64,000 bases of DNA from Actinomadura cremea (GCF_014648495.1 NZ_BMRF01000003.1:496001-560000), one strand, 5' to 3'; positions 29,063 through 37,681 are shown, counted from the stretch's first letter. Numbers and translations are program-made. The notes: a model not told the origin generated them from the sequence alone.

Positions 29063-29947
29063 GTGGGCTACCCCCCGAACCCCCCGAATCCGCCGTTCCC
29101 ACCTCCTCCGCCCCCTCCCGGCGGAATGCCCCCGGGCGGGATGCCGCCCGGCGGGATGCCGCCCGGTCCGGGCGCGCCCTGGCAGGGCGGCCCGCCCGGA
29201 CGGCCGCCGTCCGGCGGCGGCAGGGGCGTGGGCCTGCTGATCGCGCTCCTGGGCGGCGGGCTGGCGGTCGTCCTCGTCGCGGTCGTGGCCGTCGTGTTCG
29301 TGGTCGGCGGCGACGAGGAGGGCGGGGGCGGCGGGAGCCGCGGCGGCGAGATCCGGTTGCAGGTCGGCGACATCGTCGGGGGCGCCAAGGCCACGCCGGG
29401 CCGGGACGGCAGCCTCGCGATGGCCCGGCCCGGCGTCTCGTCCCCCGTCGTGGACATCTACACCGACTTCGCCTGCCCGCACTGCGGCACGTTCGACAAG
29501 GCGAACGACCCGATGCTCAAAGAGCTCGCCGTCGCCGGCGACGCCAAGGTCGTCTTCCACCCCATGGTGATCTTCGACGAGTCCCGGCAGCCCGCGTACG
29601 GCAACGCGCTGCGGGCGGCGTCCGCCCTGCGCTGCGTGGGGCACGGCGCGCGGTGGCTGTCCTACCAGGACGCGCTCTACGAGCACCAGCCCGCGGACCT
29701 GCAGACCGAGGGGTACGCGGCCGGGGAGCTGGTCTCGGTCGGCGCGGAGGCGGGGGTGGCCGACGCGCGGTTCGAGGAGTGCGTCGTCGACGAGTGGTAC
29801 GCCGAGGAGGTCGCGCGGGTCAGCAAGGGGTACATCGACGCCGGAGTGGGCGGGACGCCCACCGTCCAGGTGAACGGCCGCGCCCTCGAACAGGACGAGA
29901 TCGCCACGCCCGAGGCGCTCCGCAAAGCCATTGAGGCCGCCTCCTGA
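29063..29947 (+). CDS. Membrane-anchored DsbA-like thioredoxin-fold protein
   Basis: 294 aa. A Pro/Gly/Met-rich N-terminus (PPNPPNPPFPPPPPPPGG, then three PPGGM repeats) precedes a single transmembrane helix (LLIALLGGGLAVVLVAVVAV), a Gly-rich spacer and an extracytoplasmic thioredoxin-like domain. The active site is DFACPHCGTFDK (CPHC, the DsbA-type dipeptide), with the cis-Pro in GGTPTVQVNG. It probably oxidises or isomerises disulfides of exported proteins. GTG 29063 is chosen because AAGGAG lies 6 nt upstream. It is divergent from cobU. Confidence 0.88.
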   Translation: MGYPPNPPNPPFPPPPPPPGGMPPGGMPPGGMPPGPGAPWQGGPPGRPPSGGGRGVGLLIALLGGGLAVVLVAVVAVVFVVGGDEEGGGGGSRGGEIRLQVGDIVGGAKATPGRDGSLAMARPGVSSPVVDIYTDFACPHCGTFDKANDPMLKELAVAGDAKVVFHPMVIFDESRQPAYGNALRAASALRCVGHGARWLSYQDALYEHQPADLQTEGYAAGELVSVGAEAGVADARFEECVVDEWYAEEVARVSKGYIDAGVGGTPTVQVNGRALEQDEIATPEALRKAIEAAS

Positions 29948-30039
29948 CGGGCTACGCTCACGTTTCACGGCGGTAGGGCATGTGAGCGGTACGAGCACGC
30001 GGCACGAGGGACACGCGGCACTAGGGAGAGGCGAGCGCG

Positions 30040-30237
30040 ATGGCGTGGAGCTGGCGTTTGGAGACGGCCGACGGCCGCACGGTGGGCATGTCGGACGAGT
30101 CCTTCTCCACCCAGGCGGACGCGGAGAGCTGGCTGGGCGAGAACTGGCGCGGCCTGCTCGCCGACGGCGCCGACAAGGTGACCCTGCTGGAGGGCGACAC
30201 GGCCGTCTACGAGATGAGCCTGCACGAACCGGAGTGA
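30040..30237 (+). CDS. Small conserved actinobacterial protein, 65 aa
   Basis: Short acidic soluble protein (MAWSWRLETADGRTVGMSDE). Conserved in length and pattern in actinobacteria as far as I recall, but without known function. The Trp-rich ends and the SWLGENWRGLL helix suggest a compact fold. A GGGAGAGG ribosome site lies upstream. It follows the DsbA-like gene by 92 nt. Confidence 0.75.
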   Translation: MAWSWRLETADGRTVGMSDESFSTQADAESWLGENWRGLLADGADKVTLLEGDTAVYEMSLHEPE

Positions 30238-30273
30238 CCGGCGCGCCGGAGTGAGCGTCCGGCCGGAACGGAC

Positions 30274-30314
30274 GAGGGCCGCGGGCCCCGGAGACCCGGG
30301 GCGCCGCGGCCCTC
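30274..30314. terminator. Bidirectional hairpin terminator
   Basis: Long imperfect stem (GAGGGCCGCGG side with CCGCGGCCCTC side, plus an inner CCCCGG/CCGGGG) in the 95-nt gap between the convergent 65-aa gene and the aldo/keto reductase gene. Confidence 0.75.
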
Positions 30315-30332
30315 GCACGTCCGGCGCGGAGG

Positions 30333-31334
30333 TCAGGGACGCGACTCGGGGCTGCGGGTCCGGGCCGGGTCGCGGATCACCACGGGGCCGAGCACGCCGT
30401 CGATCCGCTCGAGCACGTCGGCGTCCAGCTTCACCCCGGCGGCCTTCACGTTGTCGCGGACCTGCTCGGGACGGGACGCGCCCACGATCGCCGCCGACAC
30501 GTTCGGGTTCTGCAGGGTCCACGCGATCGCGAGCTGCGCCATCGACAGCCCGAGCTCGTCGGCGATCGGCCTCAGCTCCTGCACCCGGGCCAGGTGGTCG
30601 TCGCTCATGTACCGCTGGATCATGTCGGAGCCGCCCTTGTCGTCGGTCGCCCGCGACCCCTCGGGCAGCGGCTGCCCCGGCTTGTACTTGCCGGTCAGCA
30701 CGCCCTGCGCGATCGGCGACCACACGATCTGGCCGACCCCCTCGCGCTCGCACAGCGGGACGATCTCGTCCTCGATCACCCGCCAGAGCATCGAGTACTG
30801 CGGCTGGCTGGAGACGATCCGGTCGAAGCCCATCTCGTCGGCGATCTTCAGGGCCCGCTCGATCTCCTCGGCGCGCCACTCCGACACCCCGACGTACAGG
30901 ACCTTGCCCTGCCGGACGAGATCGTCGAACGCGCGGAGCGTCTCCTCGAGCGGCGTCTCGTAGTCGAACCGGTGCGCCTGGTAGAGGTCGACGTAGTCGG
31001 TGCCGAGGCGGCGCAGCGACCCGTTGATCGACTCCACGATGTGCTTGCGCGACAGGCCCCGGTCGTTCTGACCGGGGCCGGTGGGCCAGTAGACCTTGGT
31101 GAAGATCTCCAGGCCCTCGCGGCGCTGCCCCTTCAACGCCCGCCCGAGGACCGCCTCGGCGCGCGTCCCGGCGTAGACGTCCGCGGTGTCGAAGGTGGTG
31201 ACGCCCTCGTCGAGCGCGGCGCGCACGCACGCGTTCGCGGCGTCCTCCTCGACCTGGGAACCGTGGGTGAGCCAGTTGCCGTAGGCGATCTCGCTGATCT
31301 TGAGACCGCTCCTGCCCAGGTGTCTGAACTCCAT
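30333..31334 (-). CDS. Aldo/keto reductase, Kv-beta-like subgroup
   Basis: NADPH-dependent oxidoreductase with a TIM-barrel fold, 333 aa. The catalytic tetrad is visible: Asp and Tyr in TFDTADVYAGTRAE, Lys in LEIFTKVYWP, and His in YQAHRFDYETP. The pattern HLGRSGLKISEIAYGNW and the NADP site near IVGASRPEQVRDNVKA fit the voltage-gated-channel beta-subunit-like group. The physiological substrate is unknown. ATG 31334 is preferred to a TTG two codons upstream. It is monocistronic between a terminator and the DUF3043 gene. Confidence 0.9.
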   Translation of the reverse strand: MEFRHLGRSGLKISEIAYGNWLTHGSQVEEDAANACVRAALDEGVTTFDTADVYAGTRAEAVLGRALKGQRREGLEIFTKVYWPTGPGQNDRGLSRKHIVESINGSLRRLGTDYVDLYQAHRFDYETPLEETLRAFDDLVRQGKVLYVGVSEWRAEEIERALKIADEMGFDRIVSSQPQYSMLWRVIEDEIVPLCEREGVGQIVWSPIAQGVLTGKYKPGQPLPEGSRATDDKGGSDMIQRYMSDDHLARVQELRPIADELGLSMAQLAIAWTLQNPNVSAAIVGASRPEQVRDNVKAAGVKLDADVLERIDGVLGPVVIRDPARTRSPESRP

Positions 31335-31385
31335 GCCCAAGACCCTAGTCCCGCCGCGGGCGGCACGGGTCCGGTCAACGGACGG

Positions 31386-31961
31386 TCAGATCTCGTCCTT
31401 CTCGCCGATCTTCACCTGCGCGGCGGGCATCCGCAGCCGGCGGATCTGCATCGCCCGCATCGCCGCGTACATCCCGACGCCCTTCTGGTTCTCGTCGGGG
31501 TACCGCTCGGCGGCCAGCTTCTTGATGCCGCGGCTGAGCAGCAGTCCCTCGCCGAACACCGCGAGCAGCAGCAGCGGCGGTGCGAACAGCACCAGCAGGC
31601 GGGCCGCCGGGATCGGGATCAGGCTGAGCAGGACGATCGCGAACATCGCGTACATCAGGTACGAGCCGACCGTGCGGCGCGAGTCCACGTAGTTGCGGGC
31701 GAGCCGGCGGACCGGCCCCTTGTCGCGCTTGAGCAGGTACTTCTCGTCGCCCCGCTGCATCCCTTCGCGAGCCCTGGCGCGGTCGGTGGCCTGCCGCTCC
31801 CTGACCTTCTTGTACGCCTCTTTGCGGTTGGACGGCGCGGTGATCGGCTGCCGGTTCCGCTTCTCGGCCTCGCTCCGTTTGGGCGTGGGCCGGCCCTTTC
31901 CTCCCGGCTTTACTACCTGAGGAGGATTCGGAGGGGCTTCCTGGGTACGACGCTTGAACAC
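31386..31961 (-). CDS. DUF3043 membrane protein
   Basis: 191 aa actinobacterial protein of unknown function. A long basic N-terminus (about 100 residues, KGGKGRPTPKR-like runs rich in Lys/Arg) precedes two membrane helices (SYLMYAMFAIVLLSLIPI and LLVLFAPPLLLLAVFGEGLL) and a short cytosolic tail. In mycobacteria the homologue lies in the same neighbourhood near cobS. It is divergent from the psp operon. Confidence 0.88.
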   Translation of the reverse strand: MFKRRTQEAPPNPPQVVKPGGKGRPTPKRSEAEKRNRQPITAPSNRKEAYKKVRERQATDRARAREGMQRGDEKYLLKRDKGPVRRLARNYVDSRRTVGSYLMYAMFAIVLLSLIPIPAARLLVLFAPPLLLLAVFGEGLLLSRGIKKLAAERYPDENQKGVGMYAAMRAMQIRRLRMPAAQVKIGEKDEI

Positions 31962-32092
31962 GGGATCAGCCTACCGGCTGCGAACGTCGTGACTGCCTCG
32001 CACGTTACCGCGTAGGGTGATAAGAACCCCAGCAGTGGTCATTGAGCCCAGTTTGCGACTGAGCGACAGCACGAAGGGACCGGCGCCGCGCG

Positions 32093-32896
32093 ATGAGCGT
32101 GATGAAGCGAATGTCGATGATCTTCAAGGCCAAGGCGAACAAAGCCCTGGACCGAGCCGAGGATCCTCGCGAGACGCTCGACTACTCCTACCAGCGTCAG
32201 CTGGAGATGCTGCAGAAGGTCCGTCGGGGGGTCGCCGACGTCGCCACCTCCCGCAAGCGTCTCGAGCTGCAGATCAACCAGCTCGAGCAGCAGCAGGAGA
32301 AGTTGACCGACCAGGGCCGCAAGGCGCTGCAGGTCGGCCGCGAGGACCTCGCCCGGACGGCGCTGGAGCGCCGCGCCGGGATCGAGAGCCAGCTGAACGA
32401 CCTGCGGGCGCAGTACCAGCAGTTGCAGGGCGAGGAGGAGAAGCTCACGCTCGCCTCCCAGCGGCTGCAGGCCAAGGTCGACTCCTTCCGCACCCGCAAG
32501 GAGACCATCAAGGCCACCTACACCGCGGCCGAGGCCCAGACGAAGATCAACGAGGCGTTCTCCGGCATCTCCGAGGAGATGGGCGACGTCGGGCTGGCGA
32601 TCCAGCGCGCCGAGGAGAAGACCGAGACGATGAAGGCGCGCGCCGGCGCGATCGACGAGCTGCTGGAGTCCGGCGCCCTGGAGGACTTCTCCGGTCCCAA
32701 GGACGACATCCAGGCCGAGCTCGACCGGCTCGGCGCGGGCAGCGGCGTCGACCTGGAGCTGGAGCGCATGAAGGCCGAACTCGGCCAGGGCCCCGCTCCG
32801 AAGGAGCTGAACGAGGGCTCCCCGAACGCTCAGCAGCAGCCGCAGGTGGACACCTCCAAGCAGGCGTGGCCGCAGCAGCCCGGGGGTGCCCAGTGA
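32093..32896 (+). CDS. pspA: PspA/IM30 family envelope-stress protein
   Basis: Peripheral membrane protein that supports the cytoplasmic membrane under stress. 267 aa, almost entirely alpha-helical coiled coil: RMSMIFKAKANKALDRAEDP (amphipathic N-terminal helix), then heptad-rich segments with LELQINQLEQQQEKL and YQQLQGEEEKLTLAS. The C-terminal tail is Gln/Pro-rich. A TAGGGT -10-like element near 32013 gives a leader of about 65 nt. First gene of a pspA-pspAA-htpX-pspAB cluster; its stop overlaps the next start (GTGA). Confidence 0.93.
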   Translation: MSVMKRMSMIFKAKANKALDRAEDPRETLDYSYQRQLEMLQKVRRGVADVATSRKRLELQINQLEQQQEKLTDQGRKALQVGREDLARTALERRAGIESQLNDLRAQYQQLQGEEEKLTLASQRLQAKVDSFRTRKETIKATYTAAEAQTKINEAFSGISEEMGDVGLAIQRAEEKTETMKARAGAIDELLESGALEDFSGPKDDIQAELDRLGAGSGVDLELERMKAELGQGPAPKELNEGSPNAQQQPQVDTSKQAWPQQPGGAQ

Positions 32897-33171
32897 TCGT
32901 CCGGCTGATGGGCGAGGGGCAGCTGGACGTCGCCGCCGACGACCTGACGGCGCTCAACGCGCTCGACGACGAGCTCGAGGCGGCGATCGAGTCGGGCGAC
33001 GAGACGACGTTCCGCGCCGCCCTGGTCGCACTGCTGGACAACGTCCGCAAGGTCGGCAAGCCGCTGCCCGCCGACAGCCTGGCGCCGTCGGAGCTGATCC
33101 TGCCGCCGGCGGACGCGCACATCGACGAGGTGCGCTCCATGCTCGGCGACGAGGGCCTGATTCCGGACTAG
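32893..33171 (+). CDS. pspAA: PspA-associated protein PspAA
   Basis: 92 aa from GTG 32893, overlapping the pspA stop by 4 nt. It begins VIVRLMGEGQLDVAADDLTA and ends in an acidic region (DEVRSMLGDEGLIPD). This small domain is the partner found immediately after PspA in many actinobacteria. It is probably cytosolic and modulates PspA; the exact role is unknown. Confidence 0.85.
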   Translation: MIVRLMGEGQLDVAADDLTALNALDDELEAAIESGDETTFRAALVALLDNVRKVGKPLPADSLAPSELILPPADAHIDEVRSMLGDEGLIPD

Positions 33172-33292
33172 TCGGGGGAGAACGGGGAACGACCGGGCCG
33201 ATCACCGACAGCGAAAGGGACATCCGGCACAAAAGTCGCCGCTCGCGCGTTCTTCCTGGTGAACGGGGTGTATACCGGGGGGTGGTGGCCGC

Positions 33293-34210
33293 ATGGCCAA
33301 GACACGTTACGCGCCCGACCGGGGACTGACGTCGCGGATGCTCGTGACCATGTTCCTGCTGGGGCTGGTCTATGTCGTCTTCGTTACGGCGTTCTTCGTG
33401 CTGGCGCCGGAATGGGGCGTGTTCGCGCTGGCCGTGGCGGTGGTCTTCCTGCTCGCCCAGTACTTCTTCTCCGACCGGATGACGCTGTTCGCGATGCACG
33501 GCAGGGTCGTCACGCCGGCGGAGGCGCCGGAACTGCACGGGGTGATCGACCGGATCTGCGCCCTGTCGGACGCGCCGAAGCCGCGGGTCGCGATCGCCGA
33601 CAGCGACGTGCCCAACGCCTTCGCGACGGGCCGGAACCAGAAGAAGGCCGTCGTCTGCGTGACCACCGGGCTGCTGCGCCGCCTCGACCCGGTCGAGCTG
33701 GAGGGCGTCCTCGCGCACGAGATGGCGCACGTCGCGCACAAGGACGTCGCGGTCATGACGATCGCGTCGTTCCTCGGCGTCTGCGCGGGCCTCATCACCC
33801 GGTTCGGGCTGCAGATGGGCCTGTGGGGCGGCTTCGGCCGGCGCGGCAACGACCAGAACACCGGGCTGGTCCTGCTGGCCGTGGTCGGCGCGAGCGCGCT
33901 TGCCTATGCCGTCAGCTTCCTGCTGACGCGGGCGCTGTCGCGGTACCGGGAACTGTCGGCCGACCGCGCTGCCGCGCTGCTGACCGGGCGCCCGTCGGCG
34001 CTCGCGTCCGCGCTCACCAAGGTCACCGGCGACATCGCCCGGATCCCGACGAACGACCTGCGGTCGGCGCAGCCGTTCAACGCGTTCTTCTTCACCCCGG
34101 CGCTCGGGCGCGGGGTCAGCGTCTCCTCGCTGTTCTCCACCCACCCGTCGCTGGACAAGCGACTCGCCCAGCTCGGCAAGATCTCCGACCAGCTCAGCAG
34201 GGGGGCCTGA
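33293..34210 (+). CDS. htpX: HtpX-type M48 zinc metalloprotease
   Basis: Membrane-bound quality-control protease with the active site on the cytosolic side. 305 aa. Two N-terminal helices (SRMLVTMFLLGLVYVVFVTA and WGVFALAVAVVFLLAQYFF) precede HEMAH at 142-146 (H142, E143, H146), a further helix pair, and the third metal ligand Glu in RYRELSADRAAALL. Family hallmark IADSDVPNAFATGRN is present. It sits between pspAA and pspAB, the conserved actinobacterial arrangement; all four presumably act together on membrane stress. Confidence 0.94.
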   Translation: MAKTRYAPDRGLTSRMLVTMFLLGLVYVVFVTAFFVLAPEWGVFALAVAVVFLLAQYFFSDRMTLFAMHGRVVTPAEAPELHGVIDRICALSDAPKPRVAIADSDVPNAFATGRNQKKAVVCVTTGLLRRLDPVELEGVLAHEMAHVAHKDVAVMTIASFLGVCAGLITRFGLQMGLWGGFGRRGNDQNTGLVLLAVVGASALAYAVSFLLTRALSRYRELSADRAAALLTGRPSALASALTKVTGDIARIPTNDLRSAQPFNAFFFTPALGRGVSVSSLFSTHPSLDKRLAQLGKISDQLSRGA

Positions 34211-34214
34211 CACC

Positions 34215-34784
34215 GTGGGATTCCTGGACACGCTGCTCGGCCGCTCCAAGCCGGCCCGCCCCGACCTCGACCGGATCTTCGGGCTGTCGACCGCCGCCGT
34301 CACGCTCGAGGCCGCGACGGGGTTCGCCCCGACCGGCCTCGGCTCGGTGTGCTTCCGCGCCGCGGAGGGCGGCGCGTTCGCCCGCCTGCAGCACGACGTC
34401 CGTGAGCTGCTGGACGCCGACGAGGGCCCGCCCGTCGAGCTGAGCACCGACTCCTACGGGTTCACGTGGCTGCTCGCCGAGCACCGTCCGGACGAGCTGC
34501 CCGCCCTCGTCACCGACCTGCACGCGGTCAACTCCACCCTGGAGTCCGGCGGGTTCGGCCCGCACCTGCTGTGCTCCCTGGCCGGTTTCCGCGGGACGGA
34601 CGGGCGCCGGCTCGCCCTCGTCTACCTCTACAAGCGCGGCACGTTCTATCCGTTCGCCCCGATGCCGGGTAATAAGCGGGATAACGCGCTGGAACTACAG
34701 GTTCGGAGTGCTCTGGGGGTAGATCTCCCGATCGAGGAGGATCTGGGACGCTGGTTCCCGGTATGGGGCGCACCAGGGCTCTGA
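34215..34784 (+). CDS. pspAB: PspA-associated protein PspAB
   Basis: 189 aa, GTG start 34215, only 4 nt after htpX. The sequence MGFLDTLLGRSKPARPDLDR, the long predicted alpha/beta domain and the C-terminal RWFPVWGAPGL match the PspAB family found with PspA and HtpX in actinobacteria. No catalytic motif or membrane segment is visible. It is the last gene of the psp cluster; 34 nt separate it from the next gene on the same strand. Confidence 0.86.
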   Translation: MGFLDTLLGRSKPARPDLDRIFGLSTAAVTLEAATGFAPTGLGSVCFRAAEGGAFARLQHDVRELLDADEGPPVELSTDSYGFTWLLAEHRPDELPALVTDLHAVNSTLESGGFGPHLLCSLAGFRGTDGRRLALVYLYKRGTFYPFAPMPGNKRDNALELQVRSALGVDLPIEEDLGRWFPVWGAPGL

Positions 34785-34818
34785 GCCCGCCCCGAACGGC
34801 CTCCGAGAGGGAACGACG

Positions 34819-35649
34819 ATGACGGACACGACCGCGCCGGTGTTCGACCACGCCCGGTACTGCGACGCACTCGAACTCGAGATCGCCGCGTTCGCGGACG
34901 CGGCCGGGCGGGTCGATCCGGACGAGCCGGTCCCGAGCTGCCCCGGCTGGTCGGCCGCCGAGCTGCTCCGGCACCTGGGCGACATGCACCGCTGGGCCGC
35001 CGGAACGGTCCGGCTCCTCGCCCCGCGCCGCCTCAGCCTGCGCGAGCTGGGCGTCTCCCGGCCCGTCGCCCGGGTCGACCACGTCCCGTGGCTGGTCGAG
35101 GGCGGGGAACTGCTGCTGACGGTGCTGCGCGCCGCCGATCCCGACGCCGGGGTCTGGACGTGGGGCGCGGACCCGCACGTGCGGTTCTGGTCGCGGCGGA
35201 TGCTGCACGAGACCGTCGTCCACCGCTGCGACCTCGACATCGCGGCCGGGCGGACGCCGGAGGTCGCCCCCGAGATCGCCGCCGACGGGATCGCCGAACT
35301 CTTCGGCAACCTGGAGTCCGCGGCGGCGTTCTCGCCCAAGATCGCGAACCTGCGCGGGGACGGGCGGACGCTCGACTTCGCGGCCGACGACATCGGCGCC
35401 CGGTGGCGGTTCCGGCTGCTGCCCGACGGCTTCGAGGTCTCGGTCGGCCCCGGAGACGCGGGAGACGCGGGAGACGCGGGAGACGCGGGAGACGCGGGAG
35501 ACGCGGGAGACGCCGACGCGACGGTGCGCGGCGGCGTCTCCGACGTGTTCCTGTTCCTGTGGGGGCGGCGCAAGCTCGGCGAACCCCGGCTGGAGTTCTC
35601 CGGGGACGAGGACCTGCTCGTCCACTGGGTGGAGAACTCCGCGATCTGA
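34819..35649 (+). CDS. Maleylpyruvate isomerase / mycothiol-dependent DinB-like protein
   Basis: 276 aa. The N-terminal helical bundle is of the MDMPI/DinB type: VPSCPGWSAAELLRHLGDMHRW with the metal-binding His, and RRMLHETVVHRCDLDIA with two more. Together these form the three-His zinc site of mycothiol-dependent enzymes. The C-terminal domain contains an in-frame tandem repeat encoding seven GDA units (about residues 212-232). The substrate is unknown. GAGAGGGAACG precedes the ATG. It may be read through from the psp operon. Confidence 0.87.
   Translation: MTDTTAPVFDHARYCDALELEIAAFADAAGRVDPDEPVPSCPGWSAAELLRHLGDMHRWAAGTVRLLAPRRLSLRELGVSRPVARVDHVPWLVEGGELLLTVLRAADPDAGVWTWGADPHVRFWSRRMLHETVVHRCDLDIAAGRTPEVAPEIAADGIAELFGNLESAAAFSPKIANLRGDGRTLDFAADDIGARWRFRLLPDGFEVSVGPGDAGDAGDAGDAGDAGDAGDADATVRGGVSDVFLFLWGRRKLGEPRLEFSGDEDLLVHWVENSAI
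35452..35514 (+). repeat. 9-bp tandem repeat, seven units
   Basis: GGAGACGCG repeated six times perfectly and once with a final C, in frame inside the maleylpyruvate-isomerase-like gene. Each unit encodes Gly-Asp-Ala, so changes in copy number would keep the frame. Confidence 0.95.
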
Positions 35650-35668
35650 CGCGCCCCCGCCCTCCCGG

Positions 35669-36823
35669 TTACGGCAGGGCGAGCATCTGGTCGAGGGCGA
35701 CGCGGGCGTAGTGCGCGGTCTCCTCGTCGACCTCGATGACGTTCTCGACCTCGTCGCGCGCGAGCGACTCCAACGACCGGACCAGGTGCGGCAGGTCGAT
35801 GCGGTTCATCGTCGAGCAGTAGCAGACCGCCTTGTCCAGGAACATGACGTTCTTGTCCGGGTGGGCGTTCGCCAGCCGCCGGACGAGGTTCAGCTCGGTC
35901 CCCACGGCCCACGACGTCCCCGGCTCGGCGGCCTCGAGCGTCTTGATGATGAACTCGGTCGAGCCGATCAGGTCGGCGGACGTCACCACCTCGTGCCGGC
36001 ACTCGGGGTGGACCAGGACGTTCACGCCCGGGACGCGCGCCCGCACGTCGTCCACGGACTCCTTGCTGAACCGCCCGTGCACCGAGCAGTGGCCGCGCCA
36101 GAGGATCATCTTGGCGTCCCGCAGTTGCCGCTGCGTGAGCCCGCCCTCCGGACGGTGCGGGCTGTAGAGCACGCAGTCGTCCAGCGAGAAGCCCATCTCC
36201 AGGACCGCGGTGTTGCGCCCGAGGTGCTGGTCGGGCAGGAAGAGGACCTTCTTGCCCTTCTCGTACGCCCAGTCCAGCGCGCGCTTGGCGTTGGACGACG
36301 TGCAGACCACGCCGCCGTGCCGTCCGACGAACGCCTTGATGTCGGCCGAGGAGTTCATGTACGTCACGGGGACGACGTCGTCGGCGACGCCCGCGTCCTC
36401 CAGGACGTCCCAGCACTCTTCGACCTGGTCGAAGGTGGCCATGTCCGCCATCGAGCACCCGGCGGCCAGGTCGGGCAGCACGACGCGCTGGTGGCCCGCG
36501 GTCAGGATGTCGGCGGACTCCGCCATGAAGTGGACGCCGCAGAACACCACGTACGGGGCCTGCGGGCGGGCCGCCGCCTCGCGGGCGAGCTTGAACGAGT
36601 CGCCGGTCACGTCGGCGAACCGGATGACCTCGTCGCGCTGGTAGTGGTGGCCGAGCACGAACACGCGGTCGCCGAGCGCGGCCTTCGCGGCCTCGGCCCG
36701 TTCGACCAGGGCCGGGTCGGAGGCCGGCGGCAGCTCGCCGGGACAGTCCACGCCGCGCTCGCTGGCCGGGTCGGCGCCGCTGCCGAGCAGCAGCAGGGGC
36801 AGGTCGCGCACCGGTGTGCTCAC
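35669..36823 (-). CDS. nadA: Quinolinate synthase
   Basis: [4Fe-4S] enzyme that condenses iminoaspartate with dihydroxyacetone phosphate in de novo NAD synthesis. 384 aa. Cluster cysteines fit VVFCGVHFMAESAD, GGVVCTSSNAK and the C-terminal YCSTMNRIDLPH; ligand-binding motifs FVLGHHYQRDEV and HPECRHEVV are present. Start GTG 36823 with GGAGGGAG upstream. nadB and nadC are not adjacent. An inverted repeat 56-70 nt upstream matches one at nadE; a second short palindrome (36844-36858) lies between it and the ribosome site. Confidence 0.95.
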   Translation of the reverse strand: MSTPVRDLPLLLLGSGADPASERGVDCPGELPPASDPALVERAEAAKAALGDRVFVLGHHYQRDEVIRFADVTGDSFKLAREAAARPQAPYVVFCGVHFMAESADILTAGHQRVVLPDLAAGCSMADMATFDQVEECWDVLEDAGVADDVVPVTYMNSSADIKAFVGRHGGVVCTSSNAKRALDWAYEKGKKVLFLPDQHLGRNTAVLEMGFSLDDCVLYSPHRPEGGLTQRQLRDAKMILWRGHCSVHGRFSKESVDDVRARVPGVNVLVHPECRHEVVTSADLIGSTEFIIKTLEAAEPGTSWAVGTELNLVRRLANAHPDKNVMFLDKAVCYCSTMNRIDLPHLVRSLESLARDEVENVIEVDEETAHYARVALDQMLALP

Positions 36824-36878
36824 GAGGATCTCCCTCCGGGCGGCGGCATCGGATGCCGTCTCCGTCCAACGGTACTTA

Positions 36879-36893
36879 TCGTCGATTTGACGA
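36879..36893 (-). promoter_or_regulatory. Candidate NAD-biosynthesis operator upstream of nadA
   Basis: Inverted repeat TCGTC-n5-GACGA. In the gene orientation both this and the nadE site contain GTCGTCAAA-nn-GACGATA. Two sites of this length in the only two NAD genes of the window, each just upstream of the start, support a shared regulator. A 7-bp palindrome (CGGCATC-G-GATGCCG) at 36844-36858 lies closer to the gene. Confidence 0.6.
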
Positions 36894-37084
36894 CTAATGA
36901 TGGCACATCCGGCGGGATGCGCAGATGTGACGTAGACCGCACCCCTCCGGGATGTTCAAGACCGCCGAGAAGCGGAATGGCCTAGTGGCGAGGTACGTTG
37001 TCCTACGGGAAGGGGCGTACGCGTCCTCATTGGACTAGCGGATAGCGCCGCATCGCGGCGCAGCGAGACCCGGGAGCTGAACAC

Positions 37085-37447
37085 ATGACGGTTTCAGGCG
37101 AGACCACGCAGGAGACCACGCAGGACGGCGTGGTCCTCACCGACGCCGCCGCTGAGAAGGCCAAGGGCCTGCTCGAGCAGGAGGGTCGTGACGACCTCGC
37201 GCTGCGTGTCGCCGTGCAGCCGGGCGGCTGCTCCGGCCTCATCTACCAGCTCTTCTTCGACGAGCGGGAGATGGACGGCGACCAGATCCAGGACTTCGAG
37301 GGCCTGTCGGTCCGCGTCGACCGGATGAGCGCGCCCTACCTCACCGGCGCCACCATCGACTTCGTCGACTCCATCGAGAAGCAGGGCTTCACGATCGACA
37401 ACCCGAACGCCTCGGGTTCCTGCGCCTGCGGCGACTCCTTCAACTGA
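37085..37447 (+). CDS. erpA: A-type iron-sulfur cluster insertion protein
   Basis: HesB/IscA-family carrier that delivers Fe-S clusters to apoproteins. 120 aa. The three conserved cysteines are in QPGGCSGLIYQL and SCACGDSF. N-terminal residues 1-15 are Thr/Glu-rich and variable. The ATG has GGGAG 8 nt upstream. A 7-bp hairpin with an ATC loop (37045-37061) lies in the leader. Likely clients in the window are NadA, LipA and the Rieske protein; this is inference. Confidence 0.93.
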   Translation: MTVSGETTQETTQDGVVLTDAAAEKAKGLLEQEGRDDLALRVAVQPGGCSGLIYQLFFDEREMDGDQIQDFEGLSVRVDRMSAPYLTGATIDFVDSIEKQGFTIDNPNASGSCACGDSFN

Positions 37448-37488
37448 GCCGGCTCGACCGAGTCGGCTCGACCGACCCGGTTCGACCG
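37447..37488 (+). repeat. Three tandem 14-bp repeats after erpA
   Basis: Units AGCCGGCTCGACCG, AGTCGGCTCGACCG and ACCCGGTTCGACCG follow each other, beginning on the last base of the erpA stop codon. No function is evident; no terminator-like stem is formed by all three. Confidence 0.8.
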
Positions 37489-37681
37489 AGCGGCCCCGCC
37501 GGGCGCGCTCGAGCGTTCCGGACGGCGCACGGCCGGGGGCGGCCGGACGATCCAAGTGATCTGTCCGCGCCGTCCCTTTTCGGTTGCCCTACGCGGTGAT
37601 CCACCGCCGCGGCAAGTAGTCTTTCCGGGTCTCAACAGCCGGTGAAGCAGCCGGACGACCATGACGGAGGAGAGCGGCTCA

